NCBI GenBank assembly: GCA_021805805.1
Contig: JAJZEB010000018.1
Coordinates: 1-39,917, forward strand
Length of the DNA: 39,917 bases
Source: Pseudomonadota bacterium
GTDB lineage: Bacteria > Pseudomonadota > Gammaproteobacteria > Burkholderiales > Burkholderiaceae_C
Reading direction: 5' to 3'
The notes under the pieces were generated by a model. It saw nothing but the letters and a program-made list of their open reading frames with translations. It did not search any database and was not told the DNA's origin. The position numbers were made by a program, and so were the translations under genes. This document shows positions 31,728-39,917 of the stretch, in pieces (position 1 is the first letter of the stretch; each line of letters begins with the position of its first letter).

Positions 31728-33605
31728 TCAGCGCGGCTTGCGCGCCGCGCCGCTCTTCGCCGGCCGCGCGGCGCCGTGCGCGTCGCCGGCACTGCTCCAG
31801 CCGGCCTTGCTTCCGGCACGCGCCGGCGGCTTGGCGAACGGCTTGCCGCCAGCGGTCTTGCCGCCGGCCTTCGTGTACGGCTTGGCTCCGCCCTTGGCGA
31901 ACGGCTTGGCCTGCCCCGGCGCCTGGCCGGCGTGCGCGAACGCCTTGCCGCCGGGGCCGTCGCCGGCCTCGCGCAGCTGCAGCATCTGCCCGAGCACGTG
32001 CACCCGCGCCAGCCGCGCCAACACCGCGCGCGGCAGCTCGGCCGGAAGCTCGACCAGGCTGTAGCTCTGGCGGATCGCGATATTGCCGATGCTGCGGTTG
32101 TCGAGCCCGCCCTCGTTGGCGATCGCGCCGACCAGGTTGCGCACCTCGACGCCGTGCGCCCGCCCGACTTCGACGCGGTACAGGGTCATCGCCCCGGACT
32201 GCGGGGCCTCGGCGCGGCGGCGCGGCGCCGGCGCGGTCTCGTCCGCCGCCGGCGCCGCGCGCGGCGGGCGCGACTCGGCTGCCAGCAGCAGCGGCGCTTC
32301 GCCCTGCACCAGCCGGGCGAGCGCGGCGGCGATTTCCAGTGCCGGCACGTCGTGCTCGCGCTCGTAGCGCTCAACGAGGGCCTGGAACGGCTCCAGGCCC
32401 TCGAGTTCGCGCGCCTCGGTGATGCGCTGCAGGAAACGCGCGATGCGGCGATCGTTGACGTCCTCGGTGCTCGGCAACTGCATCGGCGCGATCTTCTGCC
32501 GCGTCGCGCGCTCGATGGACTGCAGCAGATAGCGCTCGCGCGGCGTCACGAACAGGATCGCGTGGCCGCTGCGTCCGGCACGCCCGGTGCGGCCGATGCG
32601 GTGCACGTACGATTCGACGTCGGCCGGAATGTCGTAGTTCACGACGTGGCTGATGCGCTCGACGTCGAGACCCCGTGCCGCCACGTCGGTGGCCACCAGG
32701 ATGTCGATCTGCGCGTCCTTCAGCCGCTGCACGATTCGCTCTCGCTGCATCTGCTGCACGTCGCCGTTGAGCGCCGCGGTGGCGAAACCGCGTGCGGCCA
32801 GCTTCTCGGCCAGCTCCTCGGTGCCGACCTTGGTGCGCGCGAACACGATCATGGCGTCGAAGTCCTCGACCTCGAGGATGCGCGTCAGCGCGTCGAGCTT
32901 GTGCAGGCCGCTGACCATCCAGTAGCGCTGCTGCACCTGGGTGGCGGTGGCGGTGCGGGCCTGGATGGTGATTTCGCGCGCGTCGCGCAGGTGGGTGTGC
33001 GCGATGCGCCGGATCGCCGCCGGCATGGTCGCCGAGAACAGCGCGATCTGGCGCTGCGGCGGCGTGCGCTGCAGCACCGCCTCGACGTCGTCGATGAAAC
33101 CCATGCGCAGCATTTCGTCGGCCTCGTCGAGCACCAGCTGGCGCAGGCCATCGAGCTGCAGCGTGCCGCGCTCGAGGTGGTCGATGACCCGCCCCGGGGT
33201 ACCGACCACGACATGCGCGCCGCGGCGCAGCGCGGCCAGCTGTGGCGTATAGCTCTGTCCACCGTAGATCGGCAATACGTGCAGGCCGGGCATGCGCGCC
33301 GCGTAGCTGGCGAACGCCTCGGCGACCTGGATCGCCAGCTCGCGCGTGGGCACCAGCACCAGCGCCTGCGGCTGCGCCGATGCGAGGTCGACGCGCTGCA
33401 GCACGGGAAGCGCGAAAGCCGCGGTCTTGCCGGTTCCGGTCTGCGCCTGCCCGACCAGGTCGGCGCCGCCGAGCAGCAGCGGAATGGCCTGCGCCTGGAT
33501 CGGCGACGGCGTCTCGTAGCCGAGCGCAAACAAGGCATCGAGCAGCTCGGCGCGAAGTCCGAGGTCGGCAAATCCGGGCGTGGTGGGGGAGTCTTCTTGG
33601 ATCAT
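31728..33605 (-). CDS. deaD: DEAD-box RNA helicase (DeaD/CsdA type) with basic tail
   Basis: 625 residues. RecA domain 1: Q motif FADLGL...GYETPSPIQ, Walker A AQTGTGKT, PTRELAIQ, DEAD box LDEADEM and SAT. RecA domain 2: IVFARTK, ATDVAARGLDVERI and HRIGRTGRAGR. A DbpA-type RNA-binding domain follows (MTLYRVEVGRAHGVEVRNLVGAIANEGGL). The last 70 residues are a Gly/Lys/Ala/Pro tail with repeats of the KPFAK type. The family unwinds rRNA and mRNA structure during ribosome assembly and cold shock. The ATG at 33605 gives the family start; the ribosome site is weak. It starts 91 bp from the divergent NDH-2-like gene. Confidence 0.93.
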   Translation of the reverse strand: MIQEDSPTTPGFADLGLRAELLDALFALGYETPSPIQAQAIPLLLGGADLVGQAQTGTGKTAAFALPVLQRVDLASAQPQALVLVPTRELAIQVAEAFASYAARMPGLHVLPIYGGQSYTPQLAALRRGAHVVVGTPGRVIDHLERGTLQLDGLRQLVLDEADEMLRMGFIDDVEAVLQRTPPQRQIALFSATMPAAIRRIAHTHLRDAREITIQARTATATQVQQRYWMVSGLHKLDALTRILEVEDFDAMIVFARTKVGTEELAEKLAARGFATAALNGDVQQMQRERIVQRLKDAQIDILVATDVAARGLDVERISHVVNYDIPADVESYVHRIGRTGRAGRSGHAILFVTPRERYLLQSIERATRQKIAPMQLPSTEDVNDRRIARFLQRITEARELEGLEPFQALVERYEREHDVPALEIAAALARLVQGEAPLLLAAESRPPRAAPAADETAPAPRRRAEAPQSGAMTLYRVEVGRAHGVEVRNLVGAIANEGGLDNRSIGNIAIRQSYSLVELPAELPRAVLARLARVHVLGQMLQLREAGDGPGGKAFAHAGQAPGQAKPFAKGGAKPYTKAGGKTAGGKPFAKPPARAGSKAGWSSAGDAHGAARPAKSGAARKPR

Positions 33606-33696
33606 CGTAGCAAGGCTCGAAGCAACGGTCCGACATTGTGCGCCTGCGCGGCGGGGCAATGGCCATCGCGACGCGAATTCTGCCGACAATGGGCTC

Positions 33697-35043
33697 ATGC
33701 CTGATGTCGCAGCCGCCATGCCGTCGTCCAAATCCGCCCCGCCCCGCATCGTCATCGTCGGCGGGGGCGCCGGTGGCCTCGAGCTGGCCACCAGGCTGGG
33801 CGATTCCCTGGGGCGGCGCGGACGGGCCGAGGTCACGCTGGTCGAGCGCAGCCGCAGCCACCTCTGGAAGCCGCTGCTGCACCAGGCCGCGGCCGGAACG
33901 CTGGGGGTCGACGACCAGGCGCTGAGCTATCTGGAGCAATCGAGCCGGCATCACTTCGCGTATCGGCTCGGCGCAATGGACGGCCTGGATCGCGCGCGCC
34001 GGCTGGTGCGCATCGCGCCGACGCTCGACGCCGACGGCCGCGAGATGGTCCCGCGCCGCAGCGTGGGGTACGACATCCTGGTCATCGCGGTCGGCAGCAG
34101 GAGCCACGACTTCGGCACCCCCGGGGTCGCCGAGCATGCCATCGCGCTCGACACCCCTGCGCAGGCCCGGTTGTTCCAGCGCCGCCTGCTCGACGCCTGC
34201 ATCGCGGCGCAGACGCACCCGACGGTGCAACGCCAAGGGCAGCTCGAAGTGGTCATCATCGGTGGCGGCGCCACCGGTGTCGAACTCGCTGCCGAACTCT
34301 GGCGTGCGCGCCGCGCGCTGGCCGCGTACGGCCTCGACGACCTCGGACCGGGTCGCCACGTGCGCGTCAGCCTGCTGGAAGCCGCAGCACGCCTGTTGCC
34401 GCCGCTGTCGCCGCGGTTGTCGCGCGCCGCGGCGGCCGCGTTGCAACGTCTGGGCGTGCAGGTGCACACCGGCACCCGCGTCACCGAAGTACGCGCCGAC
34501 GGCGTGGCGACTGCCGACGGCGGCTTCCACGCCGCCGAACTGGTGGTTTGGGCAGCCGGAATCCAGGCCCCGCCGGTGCTGCGCGCGCTCGACGGGCTGG
34601 AGACCAACGGCATCAACCAGTTGCTGGTTGGCGACACGCTGCAGACCACCCGCGATCCCTGCATCTACGCCTTCGGCGATTGCGCCGCGTGCCGCTGGCC
34701 CGGGCACGACGTTGCCGTGCCGCCGCGCGCGCAGGCCGCACACCAGCAGGCCGCGCTGCTGGCCGCGCAGATCCCGCGCCATCTGGCAGGCAGCGAACCG
34801 CTGCGCTTTCGCTACCGCGATTTCGGTTCGCTGGTTTCGCTGGGCGGCGCGGGCGCCGTCGGCACCCTGATGGGCGGGCTGTCGCGCGGCAGCCTGTTCG
34901 TCGAGGGACGGATCGCGCGGCTCGCCTACTGGTCGCTTGCGCGCCGCCACCTGTGGGCGCTGCACGGCTTCTGGCGCACGCTGCTGCTGACGCTGGCGCA
35001 CGCGCTGCGGCGTGGAACAGAACCGCGGGTCAAATTGCACTGA
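33697..35043 (+). CDS. NDH-2-like FAD-dependent NADH:quinone oxidoreductase
   Basis: 448 residues from the ATG at 33697; the ATG at 33718 is also possible. Two Rossmann motifs are seen, IVIVGGGAGGLELATRL for FAD and VVIIGGGATGVELAAEL for NAD(P)H, then YAFGDCAAC for FAD. The C-terminus has the amphipathic RLAYWSLARRHLWALHGFWRTLLLTLAHALRRG that anchors type II NADH dehydrogenases to the membrane. It transfers electrons from NADH to quinone without pumping protons. GACAAT sits 7 bp before the first ATG and may be a -10, which would make the message leaderless. Confidence 0.9.
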   Translation: MPDVAAAMPSSKSAPPRIVIVGGGAGGLELATRLGDSLGRRGRAEVTLVERSRSHLWKPLLHQAAAGTLGVDDQALSYLEQSSRHHFAYRLGAMDGLDRARRLVRIAPTLDADGREMVPRRSVGYDILVIAVGSRSHDFGTPGVAEHAIALDTPAQARLFQRRLLDACIAAQTHPTVQRQGQLEVVIIGGGATGVELAAELWRARRALAAYGLDDLGPGRHVRVSLLEAAARLLPPLSPRLSRAAAAALQRLGVQVHTGTRVTEVRADGVATADGGFHAAELVVWAAGIQAPPVLRALDGLETNGINQLLVGDTLQTTRDPCIYAFGDCAACRWPGHDVAVPPRAQAAHQQAALLAAQIPRHLAGSEPLRFRYRDFGSLVSLGGAGAVGTLMGGLSRGSLFVEGRIARLAYWSLARRHLWALHGFWRTLLLTLAHALRRGTEPRVKLH

Positions 35044-35059
35044 GCGCCGAGCGACGGGC

Positions 35060-35086
35060 AAAAAAATGCCAAGCGCACAGCTTGGC
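35060..35086 (-). terminator. Intrinsic terminator of the sigma54 transcription unit
   Basis: On the minus strand GCCAAGC-TGTGC-GCTTGGC (7-bp perfect stem) is followed by A and seven T residues. It lies about 26 bp past the small ORF at 35113-35265 and faces the end of the NDH-2-like gene. On the plus strand there is no T-run after the stem. Confidence 0.92.
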
Positions 35087-35112
35087 CAAGGGGGGTTGGT
35101 TCGACCGCCGGG

Positions 35113-35265
35113 TCAGCGAACGGGCGCCGATGCCGACGCTGCCGCTGCACTCGACGCGCTGTCGGCGGGCATTCCGGCAGCACGCGCCGCCAGGGGCAGC
35201 AGCGCCGCGACCAACAACGTCAGCCCGAGGGCGACGGTCAACAGCCGGTTTCGCGGTCGATGCAT
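35113..35265 (-). CDS. Small exported/membrane peptide in the sigma54 unit (50 aa)
   Basis: A 50-codon ORF. The start (ATG 35265) has AAGG 8 nt upstream. The product has a basic N-terminus (HRPRNR), a hydrophobic stretch LLTVALGLTLLVAALLPLAA and a signal-peptidase-like ARA site at 27-29, leaving a 21-residue Ala/Ser-rich tail. It lies 57 nt downstream of the predicted sigma54 start site and ends 27 bp before the terminator. No family is recognised. It may be a secreted or single-span membrane peptide, or the ORF may be incidental to an sRNA. A longer in-frame start at 35373 lies upstream of the promoter and is not favoured. Confidence 0.5.
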   Translation of the reverse strand: MHRPRNRLLTVALGLTLLVAALLPLAARAAGMPADSASSAAAASASAPVR

Positions 35266-35332
35266 CTGCGCTGCCTTGGCGGTATCCCAAACGGTCGGCG
35301 GGAGACGTGCTCCACACCGTCGCAGATCTCTT

Positions 35333-35348
35333 TGCAGAATCCGTGCCA
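35333..35348 (-). promoter_or_regulatory. sigma54 (-24/-12) promoter downstream of glrR
   Basis: Minus-strand TGGCACGGATTCTGCA matches the sigma54 consensus TGGCACG-N4-TTGCW at 11 of 12 positions, with the obligatory GG-N10-GC spacing. Predicted start of transcription is about 35321. The only mismatch is C for the first T of the -12 box. Confidence 0.8.
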
Positions 35349-35367
35349 GACTCGGAAATTCTTTTAT

Positions 35368-35380
35368 TTTCAATCACTTG
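35368..35380. promoter_or_regulatory. IHF-like site between enhancer and sigma54 promoter
   Basis: TTTCAATCACTTG fits WATCAA-N4-TTR with one mismatch and is preceded by an A/T run (TTTTATTTT), as IHF sites often are. It lies about 47-59 bp upstream of the predicted start, the usual place for IHF bending at sigma54 promoters. Confidence 0.55.
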
Positions 35381-35432
35381 AAGATTGGCGACGGCCGCCC
35401 ACCCAGCGCCCGTGCGGCAGTGCGCGGCAATC

Positions 35433-35450
35433 TGTCGCCGCAGCCCGACG
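35433..35450. promoter_or_regulatory. GlrR-type activator site 2
   Basis: TGTC-N10-GACG, seven of eight consensus bases of the enterobacterial GlrR motif TGTC-N10-GACA. Centre about 120 bp upstream of the predicted start and 63 bp (six helical turns) from site 1. Confidence 0.55.
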
Positions 35451-35495
35451 GGTTTCGTCGAGCAAACCCAAGCCCTTGATTGAACGCGTCTTTTT

Positions 35496-35513
35496 TGTCG
35501 CCGATTGGCGACA
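35496..35513. promoter_or_regulatory. GlrR-type activator site 1 (perfect)
   Basis: TGTCGCCGATTGGCGACA has 7-bp perfect arms and is a full match to TGTC-N10-GACA. It begins one base after the glrR stop codon, about 183 bp upstream of the predicted sigma54 start. It is not a terminator of glrR: the bases after the stem on the minus strand are A, not T. Confidence 0.65.
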
Positions 35514-35514
35514 A

Positions 35515-36842
<1,328 letters not shown>

Positions 36843-36846
<4 letters not shown>

Positions 36847-37448
36847 CGCTCGGGCCCCTGCTTGCTTCTGTCCTGCAATTGCACCTCCAGGCTTTTGATT
36901 TGCGCGATCTTGTCCTGCAGATCGGCGACCTGACGGTTGGCCCGCCCGAGTTCGGCTCGCAACTGCGCCAGACCGAGGGTCTGCCGCGCCAGGCGTTGCA
37001 GCACCCGCACGAACTGCCGCGTTCCGGGATCGACTCCGGCATGGTCGATTCCACCAAGCAAGATCAGTGCCTGGTTTGCCTGATCGACGGTGGGTGCCGG
37101 GCGCGCCAGAAGAAGATACGAGAGATGCAAGCGCTGCTCGACGCTGCGTGCGGCCCCCAACTGACGCAGCCGTTGCTCATCGGCGTTCGCGGCGGCTTGC
37201 GACTGCGCCCCGACGCGCCGCAACATGTCGCCGATCGACGTCATGCCCGGCACCGCGCGCGGCATCGGCGCCGGGGGCGCTGCGTGCGCCGCAGACGCTG
37301 CCTGCACCGGGGTCCGCACCGGCGCAGGCGACAGGGTGCGCGGCGCCGACGCGCGCACCGGCGGGGCGGACGGACGGCCTTGGGGCACTTGGGCGCAGGC
37401 CGCGAGCGTGCAGACGGACAGCACAACGGCACGACGCGCGAGGTTCAC
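36843..37448 (-). CDS. qseG: QseG-like lipoprotein of the GlrK/GlrR system
   Basis: 201 residues from a GTG that overlaps the glrK stop (GTGA). The signal ends in TLAAC, a lipobox with Cys18, followed by Ala-Gln, so outer-membrane sorting is expected. A Pro/Ala linker (about 20-65) leads to a helical region with LSYLLLARPAPTVDQANQALILL and a C-terminal coiled coil (LRAELGRANRQVADLQ...LEVQLQD). In E. coli, QseG is an outer-membrane lipoprotein that binds the kinase QseE/GlrK and raises its activity. Sequence similarity to QseG is weak; the assignment rests on lipobox, coiled coil and gene order. Confidence 0.78.
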
Positions 37449-38908
37449 GGCGCGGGCTCCTCGAACAGATCCGGGGACGGCGCGGGCAACCTGACCTCGA
37501 AGCACGCGCCGGACGAATCCGTATCGTCGCACAAGGCAACGTCGCCGCCGTGCAAGCGCGCGAACTCGCGCGCGATCGCCAGCCCGAGGCCGCTTCCCGG
37601 CGCGGCCTGGGCCGGCTGCCGGCTGCCCTGGAAGAACGGCTCGAACAGTTGCGCGCGGTCCGCGGCGGCCACGCCCGGGCCCGCGTCGCGAACCCGCACG
37701 CAAGCCGCCCCGGCCCGGCTCGACAGTTCGATGCGGATCACGCCGCCGTCCGGGCTGAAGCGCAGCGCATTGACCAGCAGGTTCTCGAACAGCGCGTCGA
37801 GCTTGCCGCGGTCGCCTTGCAGCGCTGGCGCGCTGCCGCTGCGCAGGACCCGCACGTGGCGCGCACGCAGCGCCAGGTCGTTGCGCCGGACGATGGTGTC
37901 GAGCAGCGCACCGAGCTCGACGTGGTCGGTGAGCAAGGGGTCGAGCCCACGCTGCGCCCGGCTGTAGCCGATCAGGTTCTCGATGCGCTGCTGCAGGTCG
38001 CGCGCGTTGCCTTGCATGATGGTGATGATTTCGCGCTGCTGCGCGCTCAGGCTGCCGCCGACCTCATCGTCGAGCAATGCAACGCCTTCGCGCAACGACG
38101 CCAGCGGCGTCTTCAGCTCGTGCGAGACGTGACGCAGGAAGCGCTGCTTCTGCTCGTCGAGCTCGCGCAGGCGCAGCCGCAACCAGTCGAGCTGCTCGCC
38201 GAGCAGGCTCAGGTTCGACGGCCCCTGGACCGGCGGCTGCGGCCGCAGGTCGCCGGCGCCGAGCCTGCCGATGGCGCGCTCGATCTGTCGCACCGGACGC
38301 CCGAGCAACCACGACAGCAGGCCGGCGAACAGCAAAGACAGCGCCACCGCGACTGCCGCCTGCACGACCAGCACCGTGCGCAGCGTGCGTGCGCGTGCGC
38401 TCAGCGCTGCGGCCTGCTGATCGACCAGGTCGCGTCCGGCGCGCTCGAGCCGGTCGGCGTCGGCGCTCAGCGCGCCGAAACGCGGCGCATAAGCGTCGAA
38501 GCGCTGCAGTCCGATACCGGGTCCGGCGTCGAGCTGCGCGTACAGCGCCGCTTCCTCGCGCGTCAGGCGCGCCAGTCGCGCCTGTTCGGCAGCGCCGAAC
38601 GGCAGCGCGCGCAAGCGTGCCAGGGTGCGCGCCAGCGCAGCGTGCGCATCGCGCATGCCGCCGCGCAATTGCGGATCCTGCAGCACGTAGTACTGCCCGG
38701 CCGCGCGTTGCAGCCCGGCAAGGTCGCCTGCCAGCTGGCGTGTTCCGCGCGTGACCTGCAGCGCCAGCGCAAGCGCCTCGCGTGATCGCGTCGCCAGCTG
38801 CTGCTGCGCGTATGCGGTGTAGCCCATGCCGAGCAGCAGCGGCAGGGTGACCAGCGCGAAACCGGCCAGCAGCAACGCCGAGAACGAGCGCGGATACGCA
38901 AAGCGCAC
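37445..38908 (-). CDS. glrK: Sensor histidine kinase, GlrK/QseE type
   Basis: 487 residues from GTG 38908, 17 bp after the rlmJ stop. Two membrane helices (10-33 and 179-202) enclose a periplasmic helical domain of about 145 residues. A HAMP domain follows (203-255), then the phospho-acceptor His263 in RHVSHELKTPLASLREG, the N box ENLLVNALRFSPDGG, G1 VRDAGPGV and G2 GSGLGLAIA. Class I HPK architecture as in GlrK. It probably phosphorylates the GlrR-type regulator encoded two genes downstream; the stimulus in enterobacteria relates to envelope state. Ribosome site weak; translation may be coupled to rlmJ. Confidence 0.88.
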   Translation of the reverse strand: MRFAYPRSFSALLLAGFALVTLPLLLGMGYTAYAQQQLATRSREALALALQVTRGTRQLAGDLAGLQRAAGQYYVLQDPQLRGGMRDAHAALARTLARLRALPFGAAEQARLARLTREEAALYAQLDAGPGIGLQRFDAYAPRFGALSADADRLERAGRDLVDQQAAALSARARTLRTVLVVQAAVAVALSLLFAGLLSWLLGRPVRQIERAIGRLGAGDLRPQPPVQGPSNLSLLGEQLDWLRLRLRELDEQKQRFLRHVSHELKTPLASLREGVALLDDEVGGSLSAQQREIITIMQGNARDLQQRIENLIGYSRAQRGLDPLLTDHVELGALLDTIVRRNDLALRARHVRVLRSGSAPALQGDRGKLDALFENLLVNALRFSPDGGVIRIELSSRAGAACVRVRDAGPGVAAADRAQLFEPFFQGSRQPAQAAPGSGLGLAIAREFARLHGGDVALCDDTDSSGACFEVRLPAPSPDLFEEPAP

Positions 38909-38925
38909 GATGCGCGCTCGCTGCG

Positions 38926-39762
38926 TCAGGGCTGGTGTGCGTCGAGCACCCAGCGTGCCGCGCCGCGCTCGCCGAGCGCGTCCGCCAGCCACGGCAGCGA
39001 CTCGCGCAAGGCGTCGTGCAGACCGTACGGCGGGTTGATGACGAACATCCCGCTGCCCAGAAGACCGTAGCCGTCGGCGCGCGGCGCTGCGGTCGTCAGT
39101 TGCGCATGCAACCACCCCGCAGGCGCCAGCGCCTTGAGCCGGCGCGGCAGCTGCACCGACTCCAGGCTTTGCAGTTGCGGATACCAGACCAGGTACACGC
39201 CGGTGGCGAAGCGGGTCAACGCGTCGCGCAGGCAGCCGAGCACCCGGGCGTAATCGCTGTCGAGCTCGTACGAGGGGTCGATCAGGACCACGCCGCGGCG
39301 CGTGGGCGGCGGCAGCAGCGCCTTCAGTCCGTTGAAGCCGTCCTCCGGGCGCAACTGCGCGTCGGCACCGAATTCCGCGCGCAGTGCGCGGTAGTCGGCC
39401 GGATGCAATTCGAACAGCACCATGCCGTCCTGTTCGCGCAGTCGCGACGCAGCCAGCAGCGGCGATCCCGGGTACACGCGCAGCGCGCCACCGGGGTTGC
39501 ACGCGCGCACCGCGTCGACGTAGCGCTGCACCGGCGGCGGCGCGTCGGTGCGCGGCCACAGCGCGCCGATTCCGCCCGCGTACTCGGCCAGCCGCTGCGC
39601 CATGCGCTGATCCAGCGCGTAGCGGCCGGCGCCGGCGTGGGTGTCGACGTAGAGAAAGCCCTTGTCCTTCGTCGCCATGCGCGCGAGCACATCGAGCAGC
39701 ACGACGTGCTTGAGCACATCGGCGGCGGCGCCGGCATGGAAGGCGTGGCGGTAGGCGAGCAT
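38926..39762 (-). CDS. rlmJ: 23S rRNA (adenine-N6) methyltransferase RlmJ
   Basis: 278 residues, near E. coli RlmJ (280). N-terminal signature MLAYRHAFHAGAAADVLKH, then LYVDTHAGAGRYAL, the catalytic motif VVLIDPSYE (variant of DPPYE, with Ser for the second Pro), and YLVWYPQ, GSGMFVINPPYGL. It methylates A2030 of 23S rRNA in E. coli. The start is clear from conservation, but instead of a ribosome site a 7-bp stem-loop lies 3 nt upstream. Seventeen bases separate it from glrK, so it may be the first gene of the glrK-qseG-glrR transcript. Confidence 0.94.
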   Translation of the reverse strand: MLAYRHAFHAGAAADVLKHVVLLDVLARMATKDKGFLYVDTHAGAGRYALDQRMAQRLAEYAGGIGALWPRTDAPPPVQRYVDAVRACNPGGALRVYPGSPLLAASRLREQDGMVLFELHPADYRALRAEFGADAQLRPEDGFNGLKALLPPPTRRGVVLIDPSYELDSDYARVLGCLRDALTRFATGVYLVWYPQLQSLESVQLPRRLKALAPAGWLHAQLTTAAPRADGYGLLGSGMFVINPPYGLHDALRESLPWLADALGERGAARWVLDAHQP

Positions 39763-39765
39763 CGT

Positions 39766-39786
39766 GGGCTTTCGCGATCAAAGCCC
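39766..39786 (-). promoter_or_regulatory. Stem-loop at the rlmJ start
   Basis: GGGCTTT-N7-AAAGCCC, a perfect 7-bp stem ending 3 bp before the rlmJ ATG. It takes the place where a ribosome-binding site would be expected. It might limit rlmJ translation or act as a protein site. Confidence 0.4.
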
Positions 39787-39917
39787 TACTCTACCCGACT
39801 AGCCTGGATATTTCGCGAGCGATCATCTGGCTCGGGCTTGGCCTCGAGGGCGAGGCGAGCGGCATCGGCGATGAGGGTTTGAGACCTCGGTGCCTGGGTA
39901 TTGGTGAACGCAGGGCG
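39786..39917 (-). CDS. Possible C-terminus of an unidentified CDS, cut by window edge
   Basis: Forty-three sense codons are open from the right edge to a TAG stop at 39788-39786, 23 bp before rlmJ on the same strand. The predicted tail is hydrophilic, with a helix-like SQTLIADAARLALEAKPEP and an end NIQASRVE. I do not recognise the family. The base composition is less GC-rich than that of rlmJ. It could be a chance open frame; its short visible length prevents a decision. Confidence 0.3.
   Translation of the reverse strand, partial: RPAFTNTQAPRSQTLIADAARLALEAKPEPDDRSRNIQASRVE

Noticed and set aside
32371-35061. 896-codon minus-strand frame joining the helicase region and the complement of the NDH-2-like gene
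   Set aside because: Crosses the real helicase start and is out of frame with it; product is low-complexity Arg/Ala-rich.
35060-35322. Naming the sigma54 unit as GlmY or GlmZ
   Set aside because: No sequence similarity to these sRNAs is apparent, and the unit sits downstream of glrR and not near glrK as glmY does.
35376-35393. Third GlrR site (ACTT-N10-GACG) close to the sigma54 promoter
   Set aside because: Only one half-site matches and it overlaps the IHF-like site; kept out of the feature list.
35491-35513. Hairpin after glrR read as its terminator
   Set aside because: On the minus strand the stem is followed by A residues, not T; the T-run is on the wrong side. The TGTC-N10-GACA match explains it better.

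Overview
The window reads as chromosomal DNA of a high-GC betaproteobacterium, most likely a member of the Burkholderiales. The basis is the gene order mdh / gntR-sdhCDAB-sdhE-gltA with acnA nearby, plus pilT/pilU, and GC-rich third codon positions throughout. The genus cannot be fixed from the sequence alone. Nearly all genes are housekeeping. The two edges (a Fic-domain gene on the left, an open frame on the right) are less GC-rich and look more accessory. I see no insertion sequence, CRISPR array or rRNA.

Layout. 1-900: the 3' part of a Fic protein gene. 914-6752 (minus strand): gntR, then sdhC, sdhD, sdhA, sdhB, sdhE and gltA in a tight run ending at an intrinsic terminator. An 18-bp operator-like palindrome separates gntR from the divergent mdh, which has its own sigma70-type promoter. 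6989-11301 (plus): mdh, a small exported MliC-like protein and acnA, so the window holds four TCA-cycle enzymes: citrate synthase, aconitase, succinate dehydrogenase and malate dehydrogenase. 11373-20189: mixed metabolic and stress genes (a 3-hydroxyisobutyrate dehydrogenase-family enzyme, yaaA, tRNA-Ala(CGC), a methyltransferase, tpx, glpK, a PfkB-type kinase, an fsr-like exporter and an FAD oxidoreductase).

20203-24941: an envelope module. A MacA-like adaptor, an FtsX-type permease and a LolD-like ATPase lie on the minus strand, divergent from a DegP/HtrA protease. A PmrA-type box lies between them. 25089-28685: a GNAT acetyltransferase, ettA, a thioredoxin-like protein and yggS, with three copies of a 27-nt GC-rich repeat, two of which begin exactly on a stop codon. 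28814-31685: pilT, a cyclic-nucleotide-binding-domain gene and pilU, the twitching retraction motors. 31728-35043: a DEAD-box helicase divergent from an NDH-2-like dehydrogenase.

35060-39762 (minus) is the most interesting part. Here rlmJ is followed by a GlrK-type sensor kinase, a QseG-type lipoprotein and a GlrR-type sigma54 activator, the last three joined by 4-nt GTGA overlaps. Immediately downstream of glrR lies what looks like a complete sigma54 enhancer-promoter: one perfect and one near-perfect TGTC-N10-GACA site, a one-mismatch IHF site, and a -24/-12 element matching 11 of 12 consensus positions. It fires into a transcription unit of about 260 nt that ends at a strong intrinsic terminator. 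That unit carries a 50-codon ORF with a signal peptide and a plausible ribosome site. This would be a regulator sitting next to its own output, a small envelope peptide or sRNA, analogous to the GlrR-glmY arrangement of enterobacteria but with a different product.
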